This document shows positions 62,191 to 64,000 of a stretch of DNA of 64,000 nt, piece by piece (position 1 is the stretch's first letter; each line of letters begins with the position of its first letter). The notes under the pieces are model-generated. The model worked only from the letters and a program-made list of their open reading frames with translations, searched no databases and was not told the origin of the DNA. The stretch lies in contig JABABD010000032.1 in the NCBI GenBank assembly GCA_014238425.1, positions 41,963 to 105,962 on the forward strand, given 5' to 3'. The translations under genes and the position numbers were made by a program. This stretch comes from Flavobacteriaceae bacterium (GTDB lineage Bacteria; Bacteroidota; Bacteroidia; Flavobacteriales; Flavobacteriaceae).

Positions 62191-62682
62191 ATGCAAGAGT
62201 TTATTAACAGCCTCCCGAAGCTCGCCAAAGATAAGCATAAGGAGAATAAATCCTTTTTTACAAAGCTTAAAAAGAAACCGCCAAAACAATTGGATTATAT
62301 CATGCAAGAATTACATGATCAAGAGTTTGAGCGTACGGATTGTTTAAAATGTGCCAATTGCTGCAAGACAACAGGTCCTTTGTTTACAGATAAGGACATT
62401 CAGCGAATAGCCAAACATTTTAAAATGAAGGAGCATCAGTTCATAAGTCAATATTTGAGAGTTGATGAAGATAAAGATTATGTTTTGCAGAGCGTACCTT
62501 GTACATTCCTTGGGTCGGACAATTACTGCTCAATCTACGATGTGCGCCCAAAAGCTTGTAAAGAATTTCCACATACAGATAGAAAAAAATTCCAGCAAAT
62601 TTCGAACTTGACACTTAAAAACCTTGCTGTTTGTCCAGCTGCATACAATATTGTAGAGGAGATGAAAAGACGTTTAAAATAA
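62191..62682 (+). CDS. YkgJ-family cysteine-cluster protein
   Basis: The 163-residue protein has the Cys cluster CLKCANCC (Cys51, 54, 57, 58) and the later CTFLGSDNYCSIYDVRPKAC, typical of YkgJ proteins predicted to bind an iron-sulfur cluster or zinc. Function unproven. It is divergent from the methyltransferase gene with 11 bp between starts. Confidence 0.85.
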   Translation: MQEFINSLPKLAKDKHKENKSFFTKLKKKPPKQLDYIMQELHDQEFERTDCLKCANCCKTTGPLFTDKDIQRIAKHFKMKEHQFISQYLRVDEDKDYVLQSVPCTFLGSDNYCSIYDVRPKACKEFPHTDRKKFQQISNLTLKNLAVCPAAYNIVEEMKRRLK

Positions 62683-62709
62683 AGGCGTTATATTTTATTA
62701 AAACAATCG

Positions 62710-63627
62710 ATGAAAAAAATAGTCTTAATCCTACTTGTAATTTTTGTTTTTGGAAGCAATGGTTTTGCCCAAGAATGGTTTACATCTTTTGATGTGGCTA
62801 AAAGATTAGCCCTCGTACAAAACAAAATGTTATTTGTTATGTGGGAAGATTCTTTTAAGACTCCTTATTACGTATCGATTACTAATGAAAATGGAGAGGT
62901 AATAGTTATTGATTTAACCGAGAATGAAAACTTGAGCAAACTAATTTGGGATTATTTTATACCTGTATTGTTACCAGAATCAGATTATGGCAAGTTCCTT
63001 AACAAAGCTAAGAAAGCGACCACTAGTTTAGCCTATACAGATAAGCTTGAAGATGATAGTATTAAAATAATGGATGTTAACGGATATATTTTGAATACAA
63101 ATTTTTATATAGAAAGTGTCCAAAATGTAACGTCACTCATTAAATTTTATTCATTAGACACATCCTATTTAAACTCTTATTTTAGGAGCTATTCAAAGAA
63201 AGAAAATTTCACGACAACATTTATTTTGGCATCTAAATATCTTGATTTCGCCATATTTTCTGGGAACGATACTAGATTTGACATAGTCGATTTAGCAACT
63301 ATATACTTTAAGGAAGCCAAGAATCATTTAGCAGAAAGTGATTTAAATAATAAAAGTGCTTTTTTGCAAAAATTGAACTTACTTGAAATAAAAGAACTGT
63401 TAATCTTAAATAACGCTAATAAAGCTAAGAGATTATTAAGGAGAACTAAAACATCTGAGATTGATAACATAAATGAATCTCTTTATGTTTTCTTAAATTA
63501 TACTACTTTTATGTTATTGAAAGACAAAGAAGCGGCAGCGTTATGGAAAGAGAAAATGTCTTCAGTAAACCTGAAAAAAGCCGAACTAATTTTAAAGACT
63601 AATATACCAAATTGGAAACCCTATTAA
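62710..63627 (+). CDS. Exported thioredoxin-like protein, hypothetical
   Basis: A signal peptide (residues 1-20, ending GFA) precedes a region where AKRLALVQNKMLFVMWEDSF resembles the start of DUF255/thioredoxin-like folds, but no CxxC is present. The rest is helical. It may be a structural relative without redox activity. It overlaps the following gene by 16 bp. Confidence 0.6.
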   Translation: MKKIVLILLVIFVFGSNGFAQEWFTSFDVAKRLALVQNKMLFVMWEDSFKTPYYVSITNENGEVIVIDLTENENLSKLIWDYFIPVLLPESDYGKFLNKAKKATTSLAYTDKLEDDSIKIMDVNGYILNTNFYIESVQNVTSLIKFYSLDTSYLNSYFRSYSKKENFTTTFILASKYLDFAIFSGNDTRFDIVDLATIYFKEAKNHLAESDLNNKSAFLQKLNLLEIKELLILNNANKAKRLLRRTKTSEIDNINESLYVFLNYTTFMLLKDKEAAALWKEKMSSVNLKKAELILKTNIPNWKPY

Positions 63628-64000
63628 ATTACTTTGAGACCATTCCTTCCGCACATAGAAGCCTTATTCTTGTCGGCGGATTAACATTATTTTGGTTGCT
63701 AGAAGGTGCTGTGCCATTGTTTAGGTTTAACTATAAGAAATGGCGACATGCGGTGCCAAATATTTTTTTTACGGTGACTACCATTGTCATTAATTTCACG
63801 TTGGCATTTTTACTCTTAAAAACGGCTGATTGGGTTGTTGTCAATGATTTTGGAATTATAAACTGGTTACCTGAGATGCCGCTATGGTTGTATGGTGTAA
63901 TGGGCGTTTTATTACTCGATTTTATCGGCGCCTATTTAGCACATTACGTAGAACATAAAGTAAAACCACTTTGGATGGTGCATTTGGTACATCATACAGA
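63612..64000 (+). CDS. Sterol desaturase/fatty acid hydroxylase family protein, N-terminal part (3' end outside window)
   Basis: The frame opens with TTG at 63612 (LETLLNYFETIPSAHRSLIL) and runs off the window. Three membrane helices and the first histidine boxes HYVEHK and HLVHHT are visible, the di-iron ligands of the fatty-acid-hydroxylase superfamily. It is a membrane-bound oxygenase acting on lipids or carotenoids; substrate unknown. Confidence 0.8.
   Translation, partial: METLLNYFETIPSAHRSLILVGGLTLFWLLEGAVPLFRFNYKKWRHAVPNIFFTVTTIVINFTLAFLLLKTADWVVVNDFGIINWLPEMPLWLYGVMGVLLLDFIGAYLAHYVEHKVKPLWMVHLVHHT

Overview
The window comes from a low-G+C member of the Bacteroidota, most likely a marine Flavobacteriaceae. 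The evidence is the tmRNA proteolysis tag GENNYALAA, -7 boxes of the TAnnTTTG type, few purine-rich ribosome binding sites, and families such as DUF1361, DUF2809, CreD and a flavobacterial TPR/outer-membrane-barrel pair. Genus and species cannot be told from the sequence alone.

Layout. (1) 1-6112: a MacB/TolC-type export locus with two FtsX permeases, a DUF2807 protein, an ATPase and a TolC-like channel. (2) 6113-9341: a small accessory module holding a TetR regulator with two matching operators, an NTF2-like gene broken by an in-frame TGA, and an alpha/beta hydrolase. It is flanked by fragments that resemble the 3' end of the tmRNA gene plus a terminator. (3) About 9175-32887: a 23.7 kb genomic island inserted at the 3' end of ssrA (tmRNA, minus strand, 32888-33277). 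Its tyrosine integrase lies next to ssrA, a 13-bp piece of the ssrA end is repeated at the far end, and a 28-bp direct repeat lies just inside both ends. (4) 33540-43125: chromosomal genes, including a saccharopine/alanine dehydrogenase-like enzyme, a CreD membrane-protein cluster with a winged-helix regulator and two matching operators, a transglutaminase-like protein and kdsA. (5) 43306-54091: typA, then a surface-polysaccharide region with two flippases, a phosphoethanolamine-transferase-like enzyme, three glycosyltransferases and a methyltransferase, and then ftsE. (6) 54277-64000: a large TPR protein and outer-membrane barrel, an amidohydrolase lipoprotein, a DUF2059 protein, a methyltransferase, a YkgJ-type Cys-cluster protein, a thioredoxin-like secreted protein and the start of a sterol-desaturase-family gene.

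The island is the most interesting part. A minus-strand operon (21993 to 9342) encodes seven exported proteins that share an N-terminal motif (YYYLP or YYYEP, then a Gly-rich segment), which I do not recognise as any described family. An astacin metallopeptidase fused to a papain-like cysteine peptidase sits inside this operon. Next to it are a secreted beta-rich protein, a subtilisin-like lipoprotein with a thrombospondin-type-3-like region, a membrane-anchored TPR-CHAT (caspase-like) peptidase that probably faces the periplasm, a membrane anti-sigma-like TPR protein and an ECF sigma factor. The same promoter-like motif (TGTTAACCTTT, 13-14 nt, GAC) precedes the paralog operon, a decayed gene and the subtilisin gene. 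I infer a self-contained, ECF-controlled envelope system of proteases and exported paralogs carried on an integrative element. Its biological role is unknown.
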